Source of the DNA: a virus
Length of the DNA: 28,852 bases
IMG/VR virus record: IMGVR_UViG_3300008113_000470
Coordinates: 1-28,852 of that record
Strand: one strand, 5' to 3'
This document shows, piece after piece, positions 20,791 to 28,852 of this stretch. Position 1 is the stretch's first letter; each line of letters begins with the position of its first letter. The notes beneath the pieces are model-generated. The model was not told the DNA's origin and did not search any database. It saw nothing but the letters and a program-made list of their open reading frames with translations. The translations under genes and the position numbers were made by a program.

Positions 20791-23546
20791 TCAGCAGGCG
20801 GAACCTCGGCAGGCTTGGCCTCTTCTTCCTTGCGGGCGCGCTCTTCACGCTCGGCCTTGGCGCGCAACTCTTCTGGAGTCTGCGTAGTCAGCACCGGGGG
20901 CGCAGCGCCACGCTCGGCACGAACCTCGGCAACCAGTTGAGGATTGGTAGACCAGTTGTCCCAAGACGCCTTCATCTGCCGCAGTTCATTGATGCGGTTG
21001 TTGACAGCCTGGGGATCGCGGATGTCGATACCTTCGGAAGCAGCCAACTGCGGATTGCGGGCTGCACCAGAGATGGCAGACAGACGGGTCTGGATTTCCC
21101 TCTGCTTGCGACCGGCGATCTTTGCCATCTCCTCCGCCTCTTTTATGGCAGAGTCGTCAAAGCCAAACATGTCGGTCGTGGTGTCCGCTTCCCCAGCCAG
21201 GGCTCGGACAGCCTGCATCATGTTGACGGCAGTCGCAGCAGACTTGCCATCAGCAACAGCCTTGATGCCTACGCTTTGGAGCCGGGCGTCTTTGGGGGCA
21301 TTGATGCCGATGAGGTACGCCGCCTCATCAGAGATTTGGTCGGCACGGATTGCGGCAATGAGTTCATCACTCCCGTCAATTGCGATTGCGTAAGCCCGCT
21401 TGCCCGGCGCTCTTGCCAATAGTCCGCGTGCGTCTGCCGTTTGCCGGTCGAGCCCTGTGCCTTTGAAGTAGTTGACATAGTCCTTTACCTTTCCTTGACC
21501 GTCACGGATGTTGAGTTCTGCATCCAACACAGCAGCCATGTCACGGGTGAATCCTTTGGACTCATCGTGAATCTGCGCCGGGATGGTCTTCTCACCACTG
21601 CGCTTCGCAAGATCAAAACGATGCCGCCCGGAGATGATCTCCATCCGGCCATCAGTCCTGCGCCACACTTGAATAGGCGCAACACCCGTGCGCTCAAACT
21701 TTCCGCCCAGCGGCTCAACGATGCCTGCCTTGTCTGCGCCCGCCTTGAACTGCGGCACATCTTCTGACAGGGCCAGTTGGCCAACCGGAACCTCGACAAC
21801 TGCCTGCTTGGGAATCTCTGTTTGAGCAGGAGTGGGCTCAACCTGAAGGGCTTCCTTCGCCACTTCCTGTATCGACTCACCGGGCTCAAGCCCCAAAGCC
21901 TCGCGCTCCATCTTCTCAATTGCATCCTGTTGCTCACGCATGGTTTGCGCGGCAGGAGGCACTTTCGGTGTAACAGGAGGCGTCTCTTCAAACGTCGGCT
22001 CAATCCGCTCGGCAGGAGCACGAGGTGCCGCAGGAGCAGGAGGAGCAGCCGGAGGAGGGACAGGAGGCTCGGCAGCAGCAGCCGCTTGTTGTGCAGCACG
22101 GGCCTCACGACGGGCCTGGGCAGTTTGGGAAAGCACTTCAGCAGGAGCGCCACCCAATTCTCCAACGGCTTCAGCCACAACCTCGCCGGGTTTGATCTCT
22201 CCCGTAGTGACGTACTGAGCCAAGGCTTCTGTACCAGCACCGCCAACACCCTGAACGCCCATCTGGGCTCCAACATTGGTGACGTTCTTGGCAACAGGTC
22301 CGGTGATCCGCTTGGGCACCAGCGTCTTCGATGCCAAGCCAGTCAGCAGCATGTCTCCGGCGGCAACGATACCGGCCTTCGTCCCGGCACGGTTCACGCC
22401 CTCACGGAGCAGTTCAGGGTTCTGCATGAACTGAGCCATCTGCTGGGGATCGGTGGTATCAAACCCCTTCGCCCGGGCAAAGCCAAGCAGTTCATTGCCA
22501 AACTCAACCCCGTAGGAACTGCCGCCCATAGCAGCAACACCCAACGCAGGATTGATCACGCCCAGCACCAAAGCGGGCAGCATGGACGGCAAGGACTGCG
22601 CCGTCAGGTTTGCCACGATGCTGACCGGATTACGGGCAAACGCCTTGGCGGCATCAGTAAATGTCTCGGCCTCGGTCAGTTTGCGCACGCCCTTGTAAAC
22701 GGGAGCAGTGCTCAACTTAGCCTGGGTCTGTGCAAGGTCACCGAGGTAAACCTGCTGGCGCTTGGAGTAGTGCTCTAGCACCCTACGCAGCCGATCAGCC
22801 TGCGGCGTATTGCCTTGACCCTGGGCTTCCAGTTCCTTGAGTTGATCGCCAACCTTTGCCATCTGCGCTTGTTGCGCAACGGCGGTAAGACCAAGAGCGC
22901 CTGATTTGGCTTGTTCGCCACCAATCTTCAAAGATTCGATCAGTTGCTCACCCCCACCCATCCGCTCTTGCTCGCGGGCACGGGTGGCTTCAATGCTTGA
23001 CTCTGCCGCTTCCAAAGTACGGGCGGCTTCATCCTGGGCAAGACGGCGCTGAATGCGCTCCTGCTCAGGAACCATGTCCATGATGTCCCCAATCGTGGGA
23101 GAGACATCAGGGAACTGCACACGAGGAGCCGGACCTGCTGGTGCCGCAGGCTGACGGGGTGCAGGTTGTTGCTGCGCGGCGGCCAGGATGCCCATCAGGC
23201 CTTCACGGCCTTGGGTCATCTCACGGCGGCGCTGATCCTCAACGGCTAGGTCAGCAAGGATTCTCTTGGCCGCATCCGCACGGACGCCACGGCCCATAGA
23301 GGCTTCTTGCAGGGCGGTACGGCGCTGCTCAGCAGGGAGGTTGCCGTACTCCGAACGGACTTGCTCCACGAACTCAGGGCGGAGCATGAAGCCCGCAGGC
23401 GTGGACGGGCGCGGCTGAATGGCCGCAATCCCTTGATCGTCGGGCGCAGCAGCGGGTTTTTCAACCGGAGTGCCAAACGAGGAGAAGTCAGGAACCGACT
23501 TCTCTGGTTGAACTGGAGTTCCAAACTTGGAGAAGTCGAGTGCCAT
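20679..23546 (-). CDS. Large polyvalent protein, N-terminal part with ParB-like domain
   Basis: 955 residues. The N-terminus has the short repeat DFSKFGTPV / DFSSFGTPV (about 4-12 and 20-28), followed by glutamine/alanine-rich helices. A hydrophobic segment lies at about 320-360 (LPALVLGVINPALGVAAMGG). A proline/alanine linker at about 485-530 precedes a ParB-like domain (about 575-665) with VEVPVGQL, QVWRRTDGRMEIISGRHRFD. Helical and charged sequence completes it, up to EEFVLTG. The last 36 residues are probably out-of-frame. With the next gene it would form one protein of about 2,200 residues, as in large ejected virion proteins. Virion role is inferred from position and domains. Confidence 0.8.
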   Translation of the reverse strand: MALDFSKFGTPVQPEKSVPDFSSFGTPVEKPAAAPDDQGIAAIQPRPSTPAGFMLRPEFVEQVRSEYGNLPAEQRRTALQEASMGRGVRADAAKRILADLAVEDQRRREMTQGREGLMGILAAAQQQPAPRQPAAPAGPAPRVQFPDVSPTIGDIMDMVPEQERIQRRLAQDEAARTLEAAESSIEATRAREQERMGGGEQLIESLKIGGEQAKSGALGLTAVAQQAQMAKVGDQLKELEAQGQGNTPQADRLRRVLEHYSKRQQVYLGDLAQTQAKLSTAPVYKGVRKLTEAETFTDAAKAFARNPVSIVANLTAQSLPSMLPALVLGVINPALGVAAMGGSSYGVEFGNELLGFARAKGFDTTDPQQMAQFMQNPELLREGVNRAGTKAGIVAAGDMLLTGLASKTLVPKRITGPVAKNVTNVGAQMGVQGVGGAGTEALAQYVTTGEIKPGEVVAEAVGELGGAPAEVLSQTAQARREARAAQQAAAAAEPPVPPPAAPPAPAAPRAPAERIEPTFEETPPVTPKVPPAAQTMREQQDAIEKMEREALGLEPGESIQEVAKEALQVEPTPAQTEIPKQAVVEVPVGQLALSEDVPQFKAGADKAGIVEPLGGKFERTGVAPIQVWRRTDGRMEIISGRHRFDLAKRSGEKTIPAQIHDESKGFTRDMAAVLDAELNIRDGQGKVKDYVNYFKGTGLDRQTADARGLLARAPGKRAYAIAIDGSDELIAAIRADQISDEAAYLIGINAPKDARLQSVGIKAVADGKSAATAVNMMQAVRALAGEADTTTDMFGFDDSAIKEAEEMAKIAGRKQREIQTRLSAISGAARNPQLAASEGIDIRDPQAVNNRINELRQMKASWDNWSTNPQLVAEVRAERGAAPPVLTTQTPEELRAKAEREERARKEEEAKPAEVPPAEEFVLTGNKLTTTLVPKSLLLVSSQLDLLLSSAKSRR

Positions 23547-23548
23547 AT

Positions 23549-25003
23549 TCAGTTCTTCACGTACTCTTTACCGTCGCTCGGGTTGATGTACCTAGCGCCC
23601 TTGGATAGCGCATCAAATTGTGCCTGAGTAGTTGGTCTGGCAACACCCCCAGGTGCCGCAACAGGAGCGGGTGCCGGAGCAGCCCCGGTAGGACTTCCGG
23701 TCAAACGCTCAAGCGCCTTGGTCCGCTTCTCGGCTTCCGGCAACTCCGCAAACGCAGGATCACGGCGAGCCATATCGGTAATCAAACGGGCAACGGTACG
23801 GTTGAATTCACCGGAGGTAATGCCTGTGGCAACCTGAGTGCCATCAGACATGATCAAAACAACTCCGCCATCTGGCCCGGTTATCGTCCTCTGGACACGA
23901 GCGCCTTTGGCAGTGCCGGTACTCTGAGCCCTTTCAAGCCTATCCCTGATACCCTGGAGCCGCATGTCCTGACCGCGACGGCGGGTTTCTTCGGTCTCTG
24001 CCGCGCGCTCACTGCGACCGTACTCCATGCCCATCTGACGGCGGAAGTCCGCTTCCTTGAGTTCACGCTGTTGGCGCAACTTCTCGGCTTCTTGCAGTTC
24101 TCTCTGTGCAGCATCAAATCTGCCGTTGGCGATGTCAAACCGAGCCTTGTCCAACAGACGACGCTCTTTAGCGGCTGAGTTTTGAATGTCAAACCTTAAT
24201 TCATTGATCCGCTCAACAGCAGCCTCGGTAGCCTTCTCGCCACGGATTGCAGCCTCGGCTCCGGTACGCATGGCTTCACCAAACCGAGCACCACGCGCAC
24301 CAAGGAAGAACTGCATACGTGCATCTTCCTGCTGTTGCGCCCTCTTGGCGGCGGCAAGATCAGCGTAATACTTAGCCTGCTCATCCCCACGAGATTGAAT
24401 GCGCTGGGCCTCCGCCGCCATGTAGTTCGGATCAATCCCCTCGCCTTGCAAAAACTGACGCCGGATTTCCTCCGCATCTTTGAGTTTCTTTAGCGCATCC
24501 TCGGCCTTGACTTCACGACCCTGGGAACGCCGAAGAGCCTCAAGGCCAAGACCAAACTGTGCCTCTGGAGTTTCTTCTCCCATTTCAATGGCCGCAGCAC
24601 CAGCCTGGGCAGGCTCTTCAACGAAACTTTCCTCAAAGCCGTTGTACCCAACAATCCCGCCGCCAGCGAAGTTGCCCATCTGCGGATTGAGCCCGACGAT
24701 CCCCGGAGCCTGTTGCTGCTGCATGGCTTGGTTCATCATCGCCTTCTGAGCCTCTTGCATCTGCATGGCCTGAATCTGAGCACCCAGTCCTGCCTGCTTT
24801 GCAATCTGCCCAAGTCCGGCCATAGGCTGACCCATCATGGGCGCACCCATAGAAGGAGCAGCCTGCTGCATAAGTTTGGCCGCAACCGTTGGCATCCCAT
24901 CAGGCGTAGTCGGTTGGAACTGCCCGGACTGCGCCGCCTGCCCAAGCATCATTGCCCCAAGAAGCGCCTCGGGGATTTCGGTTTGCTGTTCTTGCATAGC
25001 CAT
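23549..25003 (-). CDS. Virion-type protein with QM-rich N-terminus and long coiled coil
   Basis: 484 residues from ATG 25003, AGAGG six bases before. The N-terminal 120 residues are rich in Met, Gln, Ala and Gly (GAPMMGQPMAGLGQIAKQAG, QAMQMQEAQKAMMNQAMQQQ) and include NFAGGGIVGYNG, a motif I recall from environmental phage structural proteins. Residues about 150-360 form a long charged coiled coil. The C-terminus includes RTITGPDGGVVLIMSDG and a Pro/Ala linker. It follows the 294-residue protein with a 12-base gap. Internal core or tail role is likely, without a named family. Confidence 0.65.
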   Translation of the reverse strand: MAMQEQQTEIPEALLGAMMLGQAAQSGQFQPTTPDGMPTVAAKLMQQAAPSMGAPMMGQPMAGLGQIAKQAGLGAQIQAMQMQEAQKAMMNQAMQQQQAPGIVGLNPQMGNFAGGGIVGYNGFEESFVEEPAQAGAAAIEMGEETPEAQFGLGLEALRRSQGREVKAEDALKKLKDAEEIRRQFLQGEGIDPNYMAAEAQRIQSRGDEQAKYYADLAAAKRAQQQEDARMQFFLGARGARFGEAMRTGAEAAIRGEKATEAAVERINELRFDIQNSAAKERRLLDKARFDIANGRFDAAQRELQEAEKLRQQRELKEADFRRQMGMEYGRSERAAETEETRRRGQDMRLQGIRDRLERAQSTGTAKGARVQRTITGPDGGVVLIMSDGTQVATGITSGEFNRTVARLITDMARRDPAFAELPEAEKRTKALERLTGSPTGAAPAPAPVAAPGGVARPTTQAQFDALSKGARYINPSDGKEYVKN

Positions 25004-25014
25004 TTGCAGCCTCT

Positions 25015-25899
25015 TTACTTAGGTGCCGGAACGTTTGGGAAAAGAATCTTGTACAGTTTCTCAAGACCGCCCTGTGCATTAAGCAACTGCACGAACGGGC
25101 TTTCTTCTTGATACGCCACGTTCTGCGCCATGAACGGCATGTTCTGAAGCATGGACTGTTGGAACTGCAACTGCGTATACGGGTAGTCGCGCTGCCGTTC
25201 AAATTCTTTGATGTCTGCGGCAATCCCCTCAGACTCAATCCCGCGCTGCGTACCACCGGCTTCTCTGAGCATACCGGCCAGACCAGCAGCCTGCGCTTGC
25301 TCTTTGTTGAACTGCTCCATCGCCTTGTCGTAAGCGGTGGCGTACCCAGTCCCGATAGTGGTGCCCATCGTGTTCAGCAGGTTGCGCTGCAACTCAGCGT
25401 CCATGATGGCCTGCCGACCGCCACCAAATGCACCGGCCTTAGACATCCGGGCAGCGTTCTCCATCTGCTTAATCTGCGACTGACGGCGCAGTTCTTCCAG
25501 TTGTGGCTGAAGCACATTCTGGAGGTACGGGTTCATATACTGACCCGCAATCCCGGTTGCCGCAGATGTACCCTGCGTTGGCCCTGTAGTCGAGGCCGTA
25601 GGAATGGTCGGCGCACCAGTCGATGTAAACGACTGTCCCAGTTGACCAGGAAATCCGATCTTGCCCAGCCCTTCAAAGTATTGCGTCTGAAGGCTAGAAG
25701 GACCAGCGGTCAGTGGACCTTGGTATCCCTCATAAGGTTTGTTTGCAAGAGCCTCTGCCTTGCCAAGCATCGAGGTAGCGTAGGGCGCTGCCCACGAAGA
25801 AACCGTCCCTTCTTGCCCAGCAACCTTACCGGCAGTGGTGCCGGATGGTGAAGAAGTGGCGCCACTGGAACCGAAGAGGTTTGACAGGCTAGTTGCCAT
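25015..25899 (-). CDS. Virion-type protein with YMNPYLQNVL / AGAFGGGRQAIM blocks
   Basis: 294 residues from ATG 25899 with AAGGA six bases upstream. The N-terminal part is Ser/Thr/Gly-rich (LSNLFGSSGATSSPSGTTAG). A helical core at about 120-270 contains GQYMNPYLQNVLQPQLEEL, SKAGAFGGGRQAIMDAELQR and FERQRDYPYTQLQFQQ, blocks I recognise loosely from structural proteins of environmental phages. By size and place in the late operon it resembles small internal virion or tail-adaptor proteins such as T7 gp14, but I cannot identify it as such. Confidence 0.65.
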   Translation of the reverse strand: MATSLSNLFGSSGATSSPSGTTAGKVAGQEGTVSSWAAPYATSMLGKAEALANKPYEGYQGPLTAGPSSLQTQYFEGLGKIGFPGQLGQSFTSTGAPTIPTASTTGPTQGTSAATGIAGQYMNPYLQNVLQPQLEELRRQSQIKQMENAARMSKAGAFGGGRQAIMDAELQRNLLNTMGTTIGTGYATAYDKAMEQFNKEQAQAAGLAGMLREAGGTQRGIESEGIAADIKEFERQRDYPYTQLQFQQSMLQNMPFMAQNVAYQEESPFVQLLNAQGGLEKLYKILFPNVPAPK

Positions 25900-25908
25900 G
25901 ATTAGTCC

Positions 25909-26877
25909 TTAAACAAGTTTCTTGAGTTCACGGTCTGCGCCGGACGGCTTGCCGCGCTTGGCCTTCTTTGCCTGCGCCTCAACGCGGTCAAGCATTGCGT
26001 AGAGTTTGCGGGCACCAGCATCAGACGAGCCGTTACCAATCTCTGCAACCACGCGGGCAGGGATCACGAACTCACCGTCTGCCAACATGGCCTTCTGACC
26101 AGACCCGGCAAACTGCGCAGGAATGGAATCAGACACGCCATCACCGTTGCCCTTGAGATAACGGCCTTTAGCAAGCATGGCGATACCACCGGGCATGTAT
26201 CCGCCAGAAGCCGCAAGCGTTGGCAAATCGCTTGTTGCCATGACCTTTCCCGTTCCTTTATAAGCAGGATCAACCATTTCTGCTATTAAACGATCTCCTG
26301 TCAAGCGATTTCCGGACATACCCGAGGAATTGTTGCCAGTAGGAAGCATGGGAAGCGTTACTTCGCCAGAGCCACCGCCGGAGCCGCCGCCTGAACCACC
26401 GCCCGTGGTGTCGTTTGATCCATCAGATGTCGGCGGAACATACGGAACAAACCGGCTAGGCGTGAAGTAAGAGATGCCGCCTTGCCCCGGGCGATAGGGA
26501 ATGATTTTCCCATCCGGCCCGGTCATGGTCGGGCGCTGTTGAGCAATCGGCGTCTGCTGCCGCTCAAAGGTGTACTGTGGGATCGTGCCCTGGAATCCAA
26601 CCCGAGTAGTCGGGGCATTGAAGAAACCGGCCTTGTTACCCAAAGCAGCCAAGGCCAAAAGAGGAAGCCCGCCAAGATCACCCTTGGGGTTTAGGAAACC
26701 CTTGGCGATACCGGCAAAGTCCTTGGCGGCACCCCCAAAGTTTTTGAACAGAGATGCCCAATCAACATTTCCGCTGCCTACGCTCTTGGAAGGGTCAATT
26801 GCTGTTTGATCGACATCGTCAGAGAGGATGTCGGTGTAGTCCGGATTGAAAAAGTCAAAATCAAAATCGTCATCCAT
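25909..26877 (-). CDS. Virion-type protein with flexible Gly-Ser linker
   Basis: 322 residues from ATG 26877, chosen because AGGG lies eight bases upstream; an in-frame TTG (26892) is an alternative. The start is very acidic ([20 protein letters not shown]). A hydrophobic/glycine segment is followed by a (GGGS)-type linker at about residue 170 and a C-terminal domain with [35 protein letters not shown] and [10 protein letters not shown]. The GGI...GRYL.G.GDG.SD.IPA segment recurs in virion proteins of environmental phages as I recall. Overlaps the upstream gene by eight bases. Confidence 0.65.
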   Translation of the reverse strand: MDDDFDFDFFNPDYTDILSDDVDQTAIDPSKSVGSGNVDWASLFKNFGGAAKDFAGIAKGFLNPKGDLGGLPLLALAALGNKAGFFNAPTTRVGFQGTIPQYTFERQQTPIAQQRPTMTGPDGKIIPYRPGQGGISYFTPSRFVPYVPPTSDGSNDTTGGGSGGGSGGGSGEVTLPMLPTGNNSSGMSGNRLTGDRLIAEMVDPAYKGTGKVMATSDLPTLAASGGYMPGGIAMLAKGRYLKGNGDGVSDSIPAQFAGSGQKAMLADGEFVIPARVVAEIGNGSSDAGARKLYAMLDRVEAQAKKAKRGKPSGADRELKKLV

Positions 26878-28852
26878 TGCGTCTGCCCTCAATGATTTTC
26901 ATCAGTTCATCAACTGTTGCGCCCTGATCTTCCTGGGCCAAGTCAATGATTCTTTGGACCGCATCTTCGGTCATATTTTCATCGGCGTTACCTTCTAAAG
27001 CAAGTTCCATCGCCTCTCGGGCTTGAGCCTTTCTGCCCTGGAAATCCGTGGGATCGGCCATTGTCCTGGCGCGTTTGCCTTGCGGGCCGTACTTCAAAGC
27101 GCCGTAGTAGAAAGCCTCGTATCCGGGAAGTTGTGCCAGTTGACTGACAGCCTGTGGCCGCGCCCCGCCAATAGGCTGGGATGGGGTGGGTGTCGGAGGC
27201 CGAGTCGGTGTCCGAGTTGGAGTCGGGGTAGGAGTAACGGTAGGCGTCGGAGTCGGGGTCGGCGGTGTCGGAGTAACTGTCGGAGTCGGCGGTGTCACCG
27301 TCGGAGTCGGCGGTGTCACCGTCGGAGTCGGCGGTGTCACTGTTGGCGTAGGTGGCGTAGGCGTCACCGTCGGAGTCGGTGGCGTAACCGTGGGGGTGAC
27401 GGTCGGCGTGACGGTAGGAGTCACTGTCGGCGTGACCGTCGGTGTGACAGTAGGGGTAACGGTCGGCGTCACCGTCGGTGTGACCGTGGGCGTGACAGTC
27501 GGGGTCACGGTCGGGGTCACAGTAGGAGTTACGGCCGGGGTGACCGTAGGCGTAACTGTCGGGGTCACAGTTGGCGTCACCGTCGGTGTAACGGTAGGCG
27601 TAACTGTGGGAGTCACCGTAGGCGTAACTGTTGGCGTTACGGTTGGTGTCACCGTCGGGGTAACGGTCGGAGTAACCGTAGGCGTGACCGTGGGCGTCAC
27701 GGTAGGTGTGACTGTCGGCGTTACGGTTGGCGTAACGGTAGGTGTGACTGTTGGTGTCACGGTAGGTGTAACCGTGGGAGTAACAGTCGGGGTAACCGTT
27801 GGCGTCACCGTAGGAGTTACGGTCGGAGTCACTGTTGGAGTGACCGTCGGTGTAACAGTAGGCGTTACTGTGGGGGTTACTGTCGGAGTAACCGTCGGGG
27901 TAACAGTGGGCGTGACAGTTGGAGTGACTGTCGGGGTCACCGTGGGGGTCACTGTTGGGGTGACCGTGGGAGTGACGGTCGGCGTTACCGTTGGAGTTAC
28001 CGTCGGGGTAACTGTAGGAGTAACTGTAGGTGTGACCGTGGGTGTCACGGTAGGCGTCACCGTCGGGGTAACTGTAGGAGTTACGGTGGGCGTAACCGTC
28101 GGGGTTACGGTGGGTGTTACGGTTGGGGTCACAGTAGGTGTGACTGTCGGCGTAACAGTAGGAGTTACCGTAGGAGTGACAGTTGGTGTGACCGTCGGCG
28201 TCTTCGTGGGAGTAATCGTCGGCGTGACAGTCGGCGTCTTTGTCGGAGTAACCGTAGGAACGCCAACAACATCTTCTTTCGTCAGTACCGTTCCATCTTC
28301 GCCAACTATTACAAATGTTGGCGCAGTCGTTGGTGCGGCAGTAGGAACATTGCCAACAGCGCGGTTGTAATCGGCCAACGTAAAGTTGGTGCCAAGCGCG
28401 CTATTCCACAGATTTACCGTGGCTTGAGGCGACAGCCCTTGGCTCTTAGCCCAATCAAGACCTCGTTGAGTTGCGGTGGCATCGTCCACCCCACCCCTAT
28501 AAATGTAACTACGGAACCACTCTGGCGAACCTTCAGCCGGAGCGGTTGTGGGAGCGACAGTCGGCGCTGTTGTGGGAGCCGTTGTGGGTGCTGTTGTGGG
28601 AATAAATGTCGGAGTCGGTGTGCCGACTAGATCATCACCAGTAAGCGTCGTGCCATCTTCCCCGACTATCACGAATGTTGGGGTAACAGTGGGAGCAACC
28701 GTCGGCGCAGTCGTGGGGGCGGTCGTGGGAGCAACCGTAGGAGTTGCAACCAAATCACCAAAAATCAGATTGCCTTGAGCATCTACTTGATCGCCAAAAA
28801 GACTGCGCAGGAGAAGATTATTGAGGTCTGAAGTGTCTTCTGCAAGTTGCGT
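26870..28852 (-). CDS. Pro/Thr repeat virion-type protein, 5' end cut by window edge
   Basis: At least 660 residues; the frame is open to base 28852, so the true start is outside. Order: [14 protein letters not shown]; a partial module; Pro/Thr/Ala linker; module [18 protein letters not shown]; linker; a helical domain ([20 protein letters not shown], then [15 protein letters not shown]); second module [18 protein letters not shown]; about 68 uninterrupted TVTP repeats; PPTPTVTP variants; and a C-terminal helical domain of about 95 residues ([20 protein letters not shown] onward). It looks like a stalk or fibre protein with a rigid Pro-rich spacer. A cell-surface or glycosylated role is not excluded, though the operon position favours virion. 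Confidence 0.7.
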   Translation of the reverse strand, partial: TQLAEDTSDLNNLLLRSLFGDQVDAQGNLIFGDLVATPTVAPTTAPTTAPTVAPTVTPTFVIVGEDGTTLTGDDLVGTPTPTFIPTTAPTTAPTTAPTVAPTTAPAEGSPEWFRSYIYRGGVDDATATQRGLDWAKSQGLSPQATVNLWNSALGTNFTLADYNRAVGNVPTAAPTTAPTFVIVGEDGTVLTKEDVVGVPTVTPTKTPTVTPTITPTKTPTVTPTVTPTVTPTVTPTVTPTVTPTVTPTVTPTVTPTVTPTVTPTVTPTVTPTVTPTVTPTVTPTVTPTVTPTVTPTVTPTVTPTVTPTVTPTVTPTVTPTVTPTVTPTVTPTVTPTVTPTVTPTVTPTVTPTVTPTVTPTVTPTVTPTVTPTVTPTVTPTVTPTVTPTVTPTVTPTVTPTVTPTVTPTVTPTVTPTVTPTVTPTVTPTVTPTVTPTVTPAVTPTVTPTVTPTVTPTVTPTVTPTVTPTVTPTVTPTVTPTVTPTVTPTVTPPTPTVTPTPPTPTVTPPTPTVTPPTPTVTPPTPTVTPTPPTPTPTPTVTPTPTPTRTPTRPPTPTPSQPIGGARPQAVSQLAQLPGYEAFYYGALKYGPQGKRARTMADPTDFQGRKAQAREAMELALEGNADENMTEDAVQRIIDLAQEDQGATVDELMKIIEGRRNG
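27381..28200 (-). repeat. About 68 tandem 12-base repeats encoding TVTP
   Basis: Each unit encodes Thr-Val-Thr-Pro through ACN-GTN-ACN-CCN codons, all fourfold degenerate. The protein repeat is broken only once (a Thr to Ala change, near 27531), while third positions vary freely between units. It is not a CRISPR: the units are contiguous, without spacers. Unit count is estimated from coordinates and not from alignment. Collapse or expansion in assembly is possible. Confidence 0.85.

Noticed and set aside
21777-22778. Plus-strand 333-residue frame opposite the N-terminal polyvalent half
   Set aside because: Low-complexity Leu/Arg/Ser translation, antisense to a good gene.
27381-28200. CRISPR-like array
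   Set aside because: Units are 12 bases, contiguous and without spacers, and they translate to a uniform repeat.
27023-28630. Long plus-strand frames through the repeat (a GVTV-repeat frame and an Arg/Cys-rich frame)
   Set aside because: They are the reverse complement of the TVTP tract. The minus-strand frame has the constant protein with variable third positions and coherent flanking domains, so it is the coding one.

Overview
The window looks like part of a tailed double-stranded DNA bacteriophage (Caudoviricetes), probably an environmental phage of a bacterial host. The support is a terminase small subunit, NinX and Api92-like phage proteins, a Sak3-type annealing protein with an exonuclease and SSB, a RusA resolvase, two HNH nucleases, and a block of long virion-type proteins carrying polyvalent-protein domains. 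The DNA looks GC-rich, and initiation uses AGGAG-type Shine-Dalgarno sites with frequent ATGA/GTGA stop-start overlaps. No integrase, repressor or DNA polymerase is visible, so lifestyle and host are undetermined.

Layout. (1) 1-476, minus: terminase small subunit, cut by the left edge. (2) 477-679: divergent control region. (3) 680-4416, plus: fifteen small, tightly packed genes, mostly unknown, including an Api92-like protein and NinX. (4) 4391-7715, minus: a replication operon of a 49-residue protein, a ParB-like protein, an SF2 helicase and a Toprim primase. (5) 7716-7827: divergent promoter region. (6) 7828-10706, plus: a second run of twelve small accessory genes with two small membrane proteins and a duplicated gene. 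(7) 10710-12004, minus: HNH nuclease, a roughly 600-base tract without genes that contains a promoter, a terminator and a likely structured RNA, then RusA. (8) 12093-16992, plus: a recombination operon behind a near-consensus sigma70 promoter, with a papain-like protein, Cas4/RecB-like nuclease, HTH protein, Sak3, SSB, coiled-coil protein, RHH protein and HNH protein. (9) 17005-28852, minus: virion genes, running from a Pro/Thr repeat protein cut by the right edge, through three structural-type proteins, to a giant polyvalent protein split by a -1 frameshift.

How it fits together. The terminase at the left edge and the virion genes at the right edge are on the same strand and both run off the window. 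If the source genome is circular or circularly permuted, one late minus-strand operon would start near base 510, run left through the terminase, and re-enter the window at the right end. The plus-strand blocks would then be early and middle genes. The minus-strand replication operon and the plus-strand annealing/exonuclease/SSB operon, together with RusA, would supply replication and recombination functions. The giant split protein, with its zincin motif, ParB-like domain and LPD38-like domain, is in the position where podovirus-like phages keep internal proteins ejected into the host.

The points most worth a second look are the frameshifted polyvalent protein, the isolated non-coding transcription unit near 11.4 kb, the 34-base palindrome present in two nearly identical copies 13 kb apart, and a run of about 68 TVTP repeats that is almost perfect in protein but varied in codons.
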